From: Gadus chalcogrammus
Lineage: Eukaryota > Chordata > Actinopteri > Gadiformes > Gadidae
Direction of reading: 5' to 3'
DNA: 64,000 nucleotides
NCBI RefSeq assembly: GCF_026213295.1
Contig: NC_079421.1
Coordinates: 17,820,748 to 17,884,747 of the forward strand
This document shows positions 26,321 through 39,645 of this stretch, one piece after another. Under the pieces are notes generated by a model. That model made no database searches, was not told the origin of the DNA, and saw nothing but the letters and a program-made list of their open reading frames with translations. Position numbers and translations under genes: made by a program. Position 1 is the first letter of the stretch, and each line of letters opens with the position of its first letter.

Positions 26321-27132
26321 GAAAACAATGTAAATGAATGAGAAAAAACTGATAAGAGCAGGATGTTAGAAGGGATTTGAGTCCAATGGGCTTATAGGGC
26401 AGTATTCTCCCAAAGCTCTATGCTAAGGTAATTAGCATTGACCCGCGGGTGGGAGAGTGCAGTCAAACCACAGCGGTGGGACTCTCTAACATGGTTAGTG
26501 TACAACAACTAAGTCAAGCACGCGGGCGCAGGCCCTCTTTAAAACCTCAAGCTCTAATTGGCGTGTTCGCTCTGTGTTTCATAACTCAGGGGTTATGGCT
26601 GGTGAGTCCAAACATGGCCCGCCAGGAAGCAGAACCCATCGACAAGACACAGATATGCACAGGAATAATAAACAAAGGCTGCAAAGACAATGGAAGATAT
26701 TCCTTAACTCTGTTATTGAAGAAGGGCCAGAGATCGTCTGTGTGCATAGTTCGAGGTCGGTTCCTAAAGCTCTTATTTAAGTATCAGGGATTTTGTTTCT
26801 ATGTTCAACGGTTCATGATAGCTCCCAACATTCAGCGTCTGCCAGACACTTTTTTCCCTTTTCTTTAAAAAGGCAACTGTTAACAAAGAGAAATACAAAA
26901 CACAAGGGCAACACACAACTTTATAAAACCTCCTGCTTTCCAATGCCAACAACAGAAAAATACAACAGCCTTGGGCTTTCAAAGACATTGTGATAGAAAT
27001 ATTATTTCCAACGAAAAGAAAAGCTTTTTCCGTAAAACATTATTGATCCCCGAATAGAGAATCCTCTGTACTCCATAGAGAGGTCAGACAGAAACACACA
27101 CACAAGGATCTGAGGAACGTGGATTTCCTTAC

Positions 27133-27294
27133 CCTGGAATATGGCAGCGTTTTGGATGATGAGGCGTTTGAGCTGGGAGCTGACAGCCTGCAGGCCTGAC
27201 TCCATGTTGTGGCGGGCAGCTAGTAGGTAGCGCTCCTCCATCTTCTTGGAACAGCAGGTCGGCCCTTTGGTTTGGCACACCTGCAGGTCGGCAC
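27133..27294 (-). CDS. gpc3: gpc3 coding exon 2
   Basis: This 162-bp exon is preceded on the minus strand by acceptor GGCAG and followed by donor GTAAGG. It encodes the N-terminal glypican core [14 protein letters not shown], then [13 protein letters not shown] and a helix ending QNAAIFQ. The cysteines of LQVC and PTCC are conserved glypican disulfide residues. It enters and leaves in phase 1. Its first 24 bases plus the acceptor are duplicated at 24110-24140. Confidence 0.95.
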
Positions 27295-29104
27295 CTGCCA
27301 GCCAGCGAGGGCCCAAACACAACAGGGAAGCCAGGATCAGAAGGGAGGACAGCGAGAGATGCAGCCATGTCCTTCATGTCCTCTGCTTTTATAGTAAAGG
27401 CATATTCACTAGGCTGTATTACTGTATTCGCCATGTTGATGGAAAATGCGATGTAATGGTATGAAAGGATTAGAATAGTGATATTCTTAAGAGATTGATT
27501 GGATGTTTTTCATATAATGAGCATATGTAATATATTTTACATATAAATATATCCATCTATATATATTTACATATCTATGAACAATATTTTATTATGCTAT
27601 TGTCATAGTCCCATTCGATTCATGAAGGGCAAAAATATGTTCATGTGTTTTGATACTAGCTGCTCAATAGATAAGTACAGCTATTATTTCCACTGCGTAT
27701 GAATATGTATGGAGGTGTGTGAGAATGCGTGTGCGTGAGTGTGCGTACGTGTTTGAATTTGAGTGACAATGTGATGGGCTTTGGAGTGGTCACAAAGAAC
27801 ACGTTGTTGACGAACTGTTCTTAAATATAACATGCGATATAACAACGGTTCTCCCTAAGGCGTTCCCGGACATAGAGACCCTGTGTACCGTAATACGAAA
27901 CCATACCAACGTCTGCATGGCTTTCTCCGAACTATTCTCAGCGTTTGCTTTCAAAGAACTCGGTAGAACATGATGACGACTGAAAGCAATACGCCAGGGT
28001 TGTGATGTTTTCCATCAAACATCAGCATGGTCAATATAAACCTTTCCCCACTGCTTATTTGATCTATTCTCCTTCCAGGAGAATAGATCAAATAAAAATA
28101 AAAATAAAGTGAGGGTTAGGAAATCACTATGAAGAGACACACACTTGCTGTTAATCCTAAACCAAATAGATTCACATGGTGGCAGATACCTTGGTTAGGC
28201 TTGACAGAACTGAAGGGGAAAAGAAAAAATAAAAGCAAAGAAATCCTTAGAAATCGGTATGTTTCCATATTCAAGCCAAAATAAAATTATAACAAAAGGG
28301 GAATTGTCACTGGGAACATACCCCAAGAAGCATGAAAGAAATGGTGCCCTGTAGAGAATTATTTTGAAATGAAAAATATTAAGACCAGGCGAAGGGCGAG
28401 ATAAAGGACAAAAGCTCTGAGGTCCATCCCATGAGAATATCATTTTGGTGTGAATATACCTCATATTTTTTGGCATTATGTGGTTGTTATGCATAATGCG
28501 TGGCATAACGATGAAAGATGGGTTGCTAAGCAATAGCTTACAGATGTGATCCCATGTGTCTCAAACAGTTGCAAATGGAGAAAGTGTCAGAGAGAGGATA
28601 AATTAAGAAACTGTCTCCAAACAACAAACAGCTCAGAAACTACTTACACAATCCCCTCCATTTTCATCTCAACTTGCACACAGACAAAAGGTTTCTCAGA
28701 AATAAATGGGGCACAAATAATGGTTAAATGCAAACGAACAACAACAACAAATTTACCCACCTGGGGATCAATAAAGTGTTATCTTAACAACAACACAAAA
28801 CCCAACTGAAGAACCCCCTCATCCCAGTCTCCCTCTCTGTCTCCCTCCTCCTGGAGAAGTCTTCTCTCTCTCTCTCTCTCTCTCTGTGTTTGATGCATCA
28901 AGGAGGCGATGGAGTTGCATTCTGCAGGGGGCGGGCTGCCGACTCCTCTAAATGATGTAGCTGAGGGGGCTTAAGTGACAGCGATCTGATTGACGGCTCC
29001 GTAAACAAATGTCAAGAGATTCTATCAATTTACTCACATATTAGCATGTTGGGGGTCTGCCATGTGTGTGTGTGGGTGTGTGTGGGTGTGTAGCAAGGAT
29101 TGGG

Positions 29105-29137
<33 letters not shown>

Positions 29138-29370
29138 ACATGCTGCTAAAGAAGTCCAAATAAATCCATCAAGACGCTGGGATGGAAAGATGTTTATTTT
29201 TCATTGTTCTATTTGCTTTCAAAAGAAAAAATCCAAACAAAAAGTTGTTGGATTACCGTGTCGATGGGTGAATCAGACATTTCTGGGCAGGCATCAAGAG
29301 GCCCATTTAAAAATGCTGCTTCGACGCATAGCTCCAGGGACCCGAGTTATTCCCTGTTGTGGTGTGTACG

Positions 29371-29451
<81 letters not shown>

Positions 29452-32400
29452 CAGATGGATTGGAGTCCCATGCCCTCCCGGTGAGTCAGCTCTGCCTCAA
29501 GTCTCCCGGGACCAGACCAGACATAAGTGGGTAAAGATAACAGACGGTCGGGCATTGGTTTCAGGGCCTCAGGCCATGTCAGGCCATGTTACGCTGGGGA
29601 AAGTGGTGCTGTATTAGATGCTAAGCTTGGACACTCGTCAGACGAGATAAGGTGCAACGGCCGCACACATTCTCCACGTACACCTTTGTTTAGCACAACA
29701 TTTCCATCTATTCAAAGATCTTCAGGAGTGAAAGTTGGCAAGGCTGAATATTTTTTCACCTGGTGAACTTTTTTAATGGCGGAATACATAGACCATTACT
29801 CGGGTATGTCTTAGGTTGCATAACTGATTTTTTTTTATGTCAAAGGGGATTCATTACAAATTATATGGCAAACTACCCCCCACCCCACTGCCACTTAGTC
29901 TCATGAACTTCTATGCAATGGAAAAAGAAAAGCAATAAAACTGTCACACTCAGCCTTATGTATTTCTATTGACAGGCTTAGATTGTTTAAATCAATGACA
30001 ACACTGAGCTCTGGTAGATAACATCAAGCTAATTTCTGTCTGGAAGGGTCGAAATTATTAAGCTGTCAATACCACCTTGGTATGGGAAGAGAGCTCAGAC
30101 AGGGAGTTAGCAATTATCTCCCTCAAATCCGACAGTTTCATCTGCCTGTGTCCCCTTTTTGCGTATGATGAATGTATTTCATTACAGAATTTCGGCGCTT
30201 GGGAAGGAATAAGCAAGAGATCCACTGCGATGCGAAATCCCCCAGAGTTGCACACATACGCACACAGGCCTTGTCTCACACACACCTACACTCTATCACA
30301 CGCAGAGAAATACACACTCTAAATAGAGCCTTCCTACCAACAGACAGACAAACCACTTGGGAACAGGGCTCCTAGGTCCTGTGCATTTTCTTTACCAACC
30401 TTTTCCTCCTTTACCTTCCCTCCTCTATCTTTTCCCTGGCATACCTTGCCATCTCCTCTGAGCTTGTCTTCCCTCACACACCTCCAGGCTAATTGCCACA
30501 AGGCAGAGAGAGAGAGAGAGCAGGAGAGAGAGAGAGCAGGAGAGCAAGTATGTTCTCCCCGTGTTCCCGTTGGTTTCCTCAGGGAGCTTTGGTCTCCTCC
30601 AATAAGACATACGTGTTATGTAAATACTCCTGCCAGTGCCCTTGACCAAGGCACTAGCCAGTAGACCTGGAGTTTGATCCTTGTTGCTGCCCTTTGCTCC
30701 TAGTCATGCTAGTGATGGGTTGTACTGTTACTTGTGATGACATATTGATTCTCATCTTCTCCTTCATAGAGAGAGATAGACTTTGGTTGCTGGTGTAATT
30801 CGTGATCACCAGTTCATTGAGTCAAGTTACGCAACGGCACGTTGTCCCGACCGCAGCCTATTTAGATGGTAATTTTCCACGGAGAACAATTCCAGGTCAC
30901 GGTAATGCCTGCTAATTGTGAGGCAGTTTGGGTCAATAATCAATGACTGAGAATCGCTTTTTCTTTCGAATGAAAGTGTCATTGCGCCAAATACTATTGA
31001 ATGGCTGGCACTGGCACAATATATTATTTTGAACAGAGAAACCCAGAAGAACTCAAACCATTCATTTCTGTGTTTTCCCCAAGAGGGGAGTGGTGGTTCC
31101 AAGCAGAGGCTCATGGGAGTTTGAGTACACTGCGCCAAGCCACAGTCCCTCTTCTCATCTAGAACAAGCTCAGAGAAGCCCGGACCTGGGGAATGGGGCC
31201 ATGCCTCGTTTGCTAGCACCAATTAGGACTTTGCAAGTCCTTTATGCAAGTTTAATGATGGGGAGATGGGGACCACAGCAAGAAAAACAAGTTGTGTTAA
31301 GATATAGACGATGGTAAAGGCTGTTAGAAGTATAAATTATACAGCAGCTATTTGTGTCGAGTCAAGTCGTGCAGGAATCCCTGGTACTCACTCCAGGGCA
31401 AAGAAAGAACCCAAAACCAACAAGACCCTCTGCAGAGAAAATAACTGTGAATTCAATCAGGATCACACATTTTCACAGCCAATATAAGAACTTTTGTATT
31501 ATCCGCAAATGCGATTAGTAATTGTGCTAAGCGCTGCTCTTCCATCTGTTACTTTCTCTCAATTTCTTCTTATAATGAAAAACGAATCTAAAAGCGGGTC
31601 ACGTAGTATGCACCTGAACAGGCTTCTGTCCTTTCAGTGTTTACAAAGCAGAGACGAGCGAAAGCGACAAGAGCAAGCAGAAAGATCTAAAGCAGACTAG
31701 ATTCCAAAAACACATCAAGAGCTTCATCACCCAAAGTTTACCCTCATATGACCATTTGTGCTTTACTGTGTCAAGAAATAATGACAACAGACACGGTTAT
31801 ATCCTTGCCCCCCCCCCCCCCCCCCTCCAAATCAGTACCTCTGAAAAGTTTTGTCTCAACCAGACAAAGGGGGGTGGGGCTTTGTCTACCAATGTCCAGA
31901 GGTATTCATTGCCATGCTGACCTGACCCACTAACTCTAGTTATTGACGGATGGGAGGCTGGAAGCCTTTTCTCTTAAGAACCATCAAACAACTCCTTGGA
32001 AGTAAAAACAGCAGGCCTTCTATTCAGAGACAAAGACAAAAATATATAATCAATTCAGCATCATTTCCAGGGCCAGGCAAATATTACCGCTGTAAAACAC
32101 TAGCAAAAATACACAAAAGAAAGCAAAGGTTCACGTTACTGACTCTAAACGAAACACTGGAACCCCTGGGTTGTGGTTCTGGGCTATGTTGTTCTCAGTG
32201 CGTAACTCTGCCTCTGGTACATCAGGAAACAGCGATAGAGATCTTCACGTGGAGACATAAAAGCCAACCGCCTCGCTGGAAAAACACTAGAAATGTACGA
32301 CTCCCACTGCCATGGTTTCATCTCACGCTCTTTATAATCCTCAATTGTCAGGACCCTGCAGTCCTGAGTCTTTTCAGAATATTATTTCAGTACAACTAAA

Positions 32401-33592
32401 CAACAACAACTAAAATAACTTGTGCTTGTTGGTGTATGCTGCGGCCATCTTTGACTCAGCCAACTCCCCTACATGATACATCTATATATTAACGAGCACA
32501 CATGTATGCGCGTATGTACGCACTCACGTATGTAAATGTATGGAAATACACAGTTCAAAAATGAACAAAAAAGGATAACCAGTAAGTTAACACTGGTTGG
32601 CAGAAAAAGCATTCTTACAAAACATTCATCACCAGGAATACTTTGTATACATTGCTATACCTTGTCTGTCCACATCACAGTCTACCTTTTGTGTAGGCAT
32701 TGATTGTAGTTGGTAATGCAGTTGAGATAACGGTTAAAGATTAAAAAGATTACGATTCAGGATCAAAATATGTTCAAACCCAAATTAAAATGACTCCATG
32801 AAATAATATTACATTTCGTTTTTTCCGAACATAAAAAAAGTGATAAAAAGAAAACAGTATGATTCAAAAAATTGATAGTCAAGAAGAACTGTTTGACGGC
32901 AGCCAAGAACTGTTTGACTGTGCGAGGATGGCACGGTGCGTTTCACCTGTACCGACACCACTTCAGTCTCTAGGTGGGCATGGTGCTAGTCTGGGCGGCG
33001 CCACACTCAGAGAATCTGCATCGCTGAATATGTCCCCTTGGTCGGGTGTTGTTTGGGTGTTATTTGTCCTGACAGACAGCTGCTGGACGCCCCCGGGGGC
33101 CGCGGGAGACATACAGTTTGACTTTGGATTGTTTCAAAGAGGATAGAAGAGGAGCTGTAGGATGCACTAGCCAGGGTTTCACAATACTACCGGTAATATG
33201 GTTGCAAAAAGAGTCATGGTGTGAGTGTGTTTGTATTGTGTGTGTATTGTGTGACAAATCCCTTATATTTCACCCAAAAATACTGTTGTTTATTCAACAA
33301 GCATTCTCTTGGTATGCCGACAACTCAGAGGTATATATATACTTAGAGTAGCACTGAATCTCAAAATGTGTTTCCATGGCTCTATTTTCGCAGTACATTT
33401 ACCCTGTTGATGTTGCGCTTTTAGTGTGGTAAGCGGCAAAGAGGCAAGGGTGGGGGTGGGGGGGGGGGCAGGTGGTTGATTGGTGCAAGGTTGCATGTTG
33501 CATCACCGCTGCAAAGCGACAGTTAACCTGAAGCTCTTTTCCTTTGCTGACATGACATTATAACACCCAATTAACATTTGGGCCATCTCTGG

Positions 33593-33660
<68 letters not shown>

Positions 33661-35285
33661 AAATTACATAATTTAGATTAGAAACCAATGGCACAGACTC
33701 TGTGAGCATTTCAATTACGCAGGATTTGCAGATCAACAGACCTTCTCGGACCACAGATTCCGGCAGCTCTGTCCGTCACAACTCGGAAGATCTTGAATAA
33801 TTCACATGCAGTCCTTTAGTGCGATTTTATATCAGGAAATTATAATTTGTAATATATTCTCGCCCTCTCTGTACTTTTCATACATTTCTATAGTGGTTCC
33901 ACTCCAGCAGAAACTCAAGCCCTGATACTGTGTCTAGGAAATGGTAATCAGTCTTTTGAATGATACGTTTTCTGCAGAATGAAGTCCTTAGGTAAACATC
34001 TGATCCGAAAGTAGGTTCCCTAATAAAGACTATTTTTAGGATTTCTTTGGTATCTCCGATACGATCCTAATTGGAGTTCCAACTCAAATAACAAACACAA
34101 AAAGGATATCAGATGAAACAACACTTTAGCGGGAGGGAAATCAACAGGAGGGAGCTAATCCCCACATTAAAGCGTGCCTTATCTGAGGTACACTATCAAA
34201 GCTCTGACAAAAGATGGGTGGATTAAGGGATCGGCAGTTGGCATTTATTTGAGGAAAAGGTTTATTTTTGAGGAATCTTTTGATTCGGTTCATATTGAGC
34301 CATATATTGTTTGTTGTTGGTGTCTAACGGTTAATCTACACGTAACAGCTGCCTTTTAAACGCTGGGAGCTGAACTGTGTGATAAGCGTGGGATGGCTCT
34401 TATTGCCTCACTGTGTGGAGTCTGATAATTGTCTCAAACATCAGGTTTGGTTTGGTCACCAGAGTGAAATTATGTTACATTAAAACTTTCAATAAAAAAC
34501 GTACCACTGTCCTATAATTGATTTCTCATTTCTAAAGTGTATGTTCAGTTTATTTTAGACATGTAAATTCAATCTTCATATGAGCTGCTTTCTGGCTTAT
34601 ACAATTATGGAAAGAATATAGCAAAGTTATGTTGAAGACATTCAAAAATTACTTCCAGGAATCATACGAAAATAAAAGCTAGGCCTGGTAATATATTTGT
34701 ATAAATATTACATTTATTCTCGTAGTCTTCACCAGTTAACTGCCATATCATTTCAGACGGATTATTTATTTATAGCATCATAGATGCCATAGCCATTTCA
34801 TGCATTAATAGAATACATTAGTGATACAAATGTTCTGGAGATATTGTGAAGAGATAAGGATGTGTTAATGCACTCAACTCCACTTTATATCAAATCGTTT
34901 CCAAGTTCCGATTCCAGATTTTCCAAAAATAAACAGCTTTGTGGGGACGCAATGTAAACAAACTAAACTGCTTGAAAAACATTTATAATCAGACCTCGAT
35001 AACACCGAGAGGCATGCTGCCTTTTAATTTTGCAATGCACATCAGGGAGAAATATAAGCTATGCAATATAGCCTTCGTTGAGTCTAATCACTTGGTCATG
35101 CAATTGGTGAGAGACGTACCTGACACTGGAGTATCCGGGACCCATTTGGAACCCGGGTGCAGGGTTTGGAACGCCGCGCGCACGTCGTGGCAGTTCGGAA
35201 GCACAGGTGACTGTCCGACGGGCAGGTAAAACAGCTGGAAGAAAACGCACAGGAAGAGCGCACTATGTGCCGCTTGGCAAACCAT
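27133..35285 (-). CDS. gpc3: glypican-3, coding exons 1-2 (partial gene)
   Basis: Two coding exons are visible: exon 1 complement(35120..35285) and exon 2 complement(27133..27294). Together they give 109 codons, with the first base of the next codon at the exon 2 end. The spliced product has a signal peptide, then [42 protein letters not shown] and IIQNAAIFQ. Vertebrate GPC3 has nearly the same order and spacing, and GPC5 differs clearly at these sites. GPC3 is a GPI-anchored heparan-sulfate proteoglycan that modulates Wnt, Hedgehog and BMP signalling at the cell surface. The central cysteine-rich region, the glycosaminoglycan sites and the GPI signal lie outside the window. Position next to phf6 and hprt1 agrees with human Xq26. 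The splice phase is consistent across the junction (S-G-A-D). Confidence 0.95.
28055..28095. repeat. Perfect 19-bp inverted repeat with 3-nt loop
   Basis: The left arm at 28055-28073 (core TATTTGATCTATTCTCCT) is exactly complementary to 28077-28095 around the loop TCC. It would form a tight hairpin in DNA or pre-mRNA. It is followed by AAAATAAAAATAAAG. Confidence 0.95.
28751..28788 (+). mobile_element. Possible LINE 3' tail fragment
   Basis: The sequence ACCTGGGGATCAATAAAG, followed by TGTTATCTTA, is the sort of 3' end left by teleost non-LTR retrotransposons: GGGATCAATAAAG plus a short ATCT-type tandem tail. A similar end is at 39603-39645. The clade is not determined. Confidence 0.4.
28860..28885. 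repeat. (CT)n short repeat
   Basis: About 12 CT units. Confidence 0.9.
29106..29136. repeat. Poly-G run (31 G)
   Basis: Thirty-one consecutive G, just downstream of TGTGTGGG repeats at 29062-29090. Confidence 0.95.
29373..29450. repeat. (GT)n microsatellite
   Basis: About 76 bp of uninterrupted GT repeat. Confidence 0.95.
31808..31825. repeat. Poly-C run (18 C)
   Basis: Eighteen consecutive C. Confidence 0.9.
33597..33658. repeat. (GA)n microsatellite
   Basis: About 60 bp of uninterrupted GA repeat. Confidence 0.95.
35120..35285 (-). CDS. gpc3: gpc3 coding exon 1 (start codon, signal peptide)
   Basis: The ATG at 35285 is in a good context (GCGCCATGG) and opens 55 codons. Residues 1-25 form a signal peptide with hydrophobic core [16 protein letters not shown]. 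Mature sequence then gives [14 protein letters not shown] and [10 protein letters not shown], the N-terminal glypican motif. The longer in-frame extension upstream would need a GTG start and is not favoured. The donor is GTACGT in phase 1. Confidence 0.95.
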
Positions 35286-35560
35286 GGCGCACGGACAGCC
35301 GTTCGCCGAAGAGCACACAATTGAGTGAGGACACTGTGGATGAAATAAACTTCCCGAATCTCCAAAGTTACAGCTAATTGCGCAGGCTATAAGTCACGGC
35401 AGCTCTCGATCCTGTTTTGTAAAGCATCCTCACGCTCGAAGCCAAATAGTCCTATCTACTATACCTCTGGTCTTCTATGTCTACCGGTGGAGCTATCCCA
35501 AATAAACGATAACTTAAGAACCTCTCTCCGTGTGCAGTAGCTGGACTCATCTGCTAGCCA
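35286..35560 (-). promoter_or_regulatory. gpc3: gpc3 5' UTR / promoter-proximal region
   Basis: Sequence immediately upstream of the gpc3 ATG on the minus strand, locally richer in CpG than the flanking DNA. The transcription start cannot be placed from sequence. No TATA box is evident at a convincing distance. Confidence 0.4.
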
Positions 35561-37054
35561 AGATAAATGAGCCGAGAATATTTCTGCGCGTTCCCATAAG
35601 CGCGCACCACGGCGTGGAACCGCGCGTATTTAGGCTACAACTCTCCTGGAATAATCCTATATATGCCTACACAAAACAGATCGGGATTCATTACCCTTTG
35701 AGGGCACATTACATAAGCTCGGTAAATATTTATTGCAGTAAGATTTATTGGTCGTTGTCTTAATGAGAAGCATTTAGGCCACATTCGCACAGGAGCTGAA
35801 TAAAGGACGCATGGAAATTAGAAAAGGGATAGAAATAGGAAAGGAGGGCGCTCCTCATTTACATTGAGAAACACAACACGTGAAGATGGTACAATAAAAG
35901 TGGTTAGGAACTTAAACATACTTGTATTCAATTCGAGTTTAGGGCAATTTATTATCGTACTGGATGAGGGAATACCACTTCCATACTTTTCCAAAAAAAG
36001 ATTCTGAGTGGAATATCGTCTGAATAAAATGGATCAGTTGTGGCTCCCTTTTAGAGCCAAGACAACAAATCTGCTGCCATCTTGTGGTCAATGAGATTGA
36101 ATTTAGAGAGTAGACACCAGTAGACAGTCACCATTATAAAATAAGAGTAGAAAGAGTTGAATATCCCATTTATTGATGAAACGTCGCAGACAACACACGG
36201 TATACATATAGGATGCAAAGCAAGCTGTTCGCTAGATCTGGCGGATTACAGATGGATACTGTGCAATTTTCAGTCAGATCTTAAATGGAATTAAAATTGC
36301 GAAGTCATCCACCCGAAAACAGCCAGACAAACAGCCGTATATCAACCAAAATACATGACTAAATAAACTTGTGAAGAAAAGGCCATAGCCTATAAACATA
36401 TTTTGTAACAACAACATCAAAGTCTTGCACCGTTGATTACGAGAAATCCCCCGAATAGAAAATGTAGTTGTTGCATGTCTGGGTAACAGAGAGTTTTGCA
36501 TGGATTTGCACAGCAAAGTCATAAAACAGCCTAACGCAATCCAACAAAACTCCCCGTCGACCCATCCGGGGAAGACGCCAAGTAAATACATTACGTGTAT
36601 AGCACATGCAAGTATGTGAGAAGGCGACCTGAAATACTTGAAGTGCACAGACTGCAGTAGATGAGTGTAAACTATCTGCACTGTGAGCACTTTGGGACTG
36701 CCAGGTCTACCATGCATGGCACTAAGGTGTCATACTCATCCACAGGAATATTATCATGTATAAACATACATATAGTTACTTATATATATTTGTTCATTTG
36801 TCGTTTCTTAGGCTTCTGCATGTTTGCAGGTAACATAATCACTGATCACCATTCAATCGTAATGTAAAAGTGTACCATGTTATCAGATGTATTGATTTAA
36901 CTTTGAGAACAACATAAGGATATAAAGACTAAAATGGATTCTTAAAACACAATGATCTTTTATTTTGGAATAAACACCTCCTATTGTGGAAGAACGGGCC
37001 CCCAGCCAGAAGGAGCAACTAGGGCAGTAGAAATTGGAAAGTTCACTAACTACA

Positions 37055-37174
37055 CTAGATGCACCTTAGCTGGGGAGCCGTCACAAACAATGGAGACATT
37101 AGAGACTTGTTGGCAGACATTTGGAGGCAGACCTTCAATGATTTCCAACCTCAGTTGCTTCTTATCTGGAACAC
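37055..37174 (-). CDS. Possible orphan terminal exon, unknown product
   Basis: On the minus strand a strong acceptor (TTCTTTTGTATTGCAG) is followed by an open frame of 39 codons ending in TAG at 37057-37055. It encodes VPDKKQLRLEIIEGLPPN, then VCQQVSNVSIVCDGSPAKV and a short tail. The frame begins after two bases of a split codon. The other two frames stop within 25 bases. I do not recognise the family and found no partner exon. It could be a 3' terminal exon of a small gene, part of a mobile element, or chance. Confidence 0.25.
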
Positions 37175-39452
37175 CTGCAATACAAAAGAAAGAGCATGAA
37201 GATTAATCTTTATTATGAAATCTTGAATACTTCAAATTAAATGGAGATAATTGTTTGAACAAAACAGACACTTTCATTTGGAATGATAAATCATCTATGG
37301 ATTGGGAGAATACAGCTCTACATTATAACTTAAATCTCTTTACCTGGTTATGCTGCCCCAATATATAAATCTGGAAGACGCTAAGCGATCCACACTAATT
37401 TACAACCACTGACGCCAAAAGCATCATGCGGCTTCGGATCAGGCGCCTGCACGATATATGATGCAACACTCTACTAAGGCTATAGGCGTAGGCTACTATG
37501 CCTATGTTACCATTTGGTTAAAACGACTATCTTAAGTAGCCTAGGCCAATTTCTTTCATTTCCATAGTGCAACACTTTAATGAAGGTAATAGTTTTGAGG
37601 TCAGGTTTGATACAACACAGGAAAAAATAAATAATAACCCTAACAAATTGACTTTCAACCAATAAAAACGCCGGTACGCTACCAAAGTCATTACGCAAGA
37701 ACATGATCAATTTATGTTATTGATCAGGACTCGGTAGTGACTTGAAAGGGGGCTCTACGTAAGCCTCACAAAAGTGGCGCGAACGTGGTCTGATGAGACT
37801 TTTTCAAACCAATCCATTAAACAAATGGCTCAATATAATCCACATCCGCCTTGAGGGTCACTTACCAAGTCCTTCGTGTGGGAGCCCAATACATTTGATT
37901 TTAATAGGCCTAAGAACAGTTGAATACCGACAATAATACGTCAGTCAGATTCTAAGTCTGAACAATGGGCAACATGTTTATATTCGCTATTGTAGTATTA
38001 TTTGTATCACGGAGTCAGAATAGCATTGCTGTGTATAGAAAGAACGCAAAGAAAAAAAGTATTATATAAAAAGTAGTAGGCTAGGCCTATAAGAGCATTT
38101 GTTGGCCATTGGAACTAAATAGAGTAGCGACGAGACTCGGAACGTGTTCATCTAATATGGTGAGGTTTACAAATCGATATAACAAAAACGGAAGACTACA
38201 CGCCTAGTTGGGTTACTGTGATTGTTTGATTAGCAATTTGCTGTTGAAATCAAAGAAACAATCCCAAAACCATAGCCTTTAGTTAATCGAAAAACAATGT
38301 ACCTAATTGTAATGAAACAGGGTATTGTGGAGATGACCTACCTCTTAGCCATCGAAGGGTTGGTGGTTCAGTGGAAATGGGCTGAAACGACTATACCCAT
38401 GCAGGATTCCTCCATAATACGACGCACCTAACTTCGCAGATGTTGTATCCTCTCCTGCCTCTTTACCACCGTTTCTGGCCAACAAAAAGTTGAGTCATGC
38501 ATGTAATTGTGCGAGCATCTTTTTTGTTGTTTTGCTCTTTGTGGGGGTGGGGAGATGCAGCGCAGACGTCCCAATAATGTAGAAGTCCTCCTTTGATCCC
38601 CTTAACCATAACATTCCATCTAATAGCTCTTAATGCTTGCCCGTTTCATTTTCTCACACGCTGAAGAGTTACTACTTAAATTTCCGTTTCAGGAACAATA
38701 TCGTTTGTTGGACGGTTTCGCTCTTATGGTCAAACACAAGCAGAAGGCTTGTGACCTGTAACCTCTGCAAACCCTACCCCCACACACAGCCTCAGCCACC
38801 CCCTCTCCCCAGCCTAGTGCTCCACAAGAAATAGGCGCAAGTTGAACTGGTATTGGTGGTAACCCTTATGAGATATAATCTTAAACATCGTGCTGGGCTC
38901 GGACATCGATTCTATGAATATATTTCAAGGTGGAAATGGGGTCCCTTAGACTTATCTTGTGTAAACGCTTTCTTAGGAGTCCCTCGGCCTTGAGAGCAGG
39001 CTCAAACGTAGCCTTATTTGCCTTCTTCCCCGATTGAACTTTAACCCACTTTTCCAGACTGCAATTTCACTGCTCATATAGGCCTCGTTGTGATTGGTGG
39101 AATCAAAGGGACATATGCATCCTTTGTGACACTTCTTTACATTGGTTGGTTCGTAAACCACCAAATGTGGTCATGTGGACACGTTTTAATACTAAATAAA
39201 GCCTATGTTTGCGCATGCATCATTGTAATGCATCCTAATTTGCAGTTTTTAACTTTTACAAATACAAACATTAGGGTCTCGATTGATTGAAATGTATTCT
39301 CAGTAGACCTACTCCCGATGCAAACGATCTATTCCATTAAAATAACACATATATGCTTCCCAATGCATGTGACGTGAGACAACTCATACATCTTCATGAA
39401 GTTCTATGTTTGGCTCATTACATGCTGGTTTGTCGTTTGTGATTGTGTTGTT

Positions 39453-39464
39453 TATATATATATA

Positions 39465-39500
<36 letters not shown>
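39453..39500. repeat. (TA)n microsatellite
   Basis: Two TA blocks (39453-39464 and 39470-39500) are separated by ACCC, and the second is again followed by ACCC. Confidence 0.9.
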
Positions 39501-39501
<1 letters not shown>

Positions 39502-39602
39502 CCCTCTATATTTCTGACCTTTTTTTTGTAATCCGTTATCTTCATATTGGCACTATTTTGTCTCTTATCTCTTTTGGTGGTTTTACGCCTTGTGTCACAC
39601 AC

Positions 39603-39645
39603 ATTTCCCCCCTTTTGGATTAATAAAGTGTTATCTTATCTTATG
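39603..39645 (+). mobile_element. Possible LINE 3' tail fragment
   Basis: TTTCCCCCCTTTTGGATTAATAAAG is followed by TGTTATCTTATCTTATG. It shares the AATAAAGTGTTATCTTA end with the fragment at 28751-28788, so both are probably remnants of one non-LTR retrotransposon family. No coding part remains. Confidence 0.45.

Larger units (their letters stand above)
27295..35119 (-). other. gpc3: gpc3 intron 1
   Basis: 7.8-kb intron with donor GTACGT and acceptor CAG. It contains the 28.06-kb palindrome, a LINE-like tail, poly-G, GT and GA repeats, and otherwise unique sequence. In 30.3-33.4 kb and 33.7-35.1 kb I see no gene. The scattered open frames of 60-150 codons lack splice or homology support. Confidence 0.85.

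Noticed and set aside
28195..28533. 112-codon minus-strand open frame rich in Phe and Ile
   Set aside because: AT-rich intronic sequence of gpc3, no family features and no splice support.
30598..30720. Second SINE (CAGTGCCCTTGACCAAGGCACTAGCC)
   Set aside because: It resembles a SINE body fragment but has no clear head, tail or promoter boxes. Too diverged to call.
36274..36717. 147-codon minus-strand open frame
   Set aside because: No recognisable domain, no splice partner, AT-rich composition. Likely chance.
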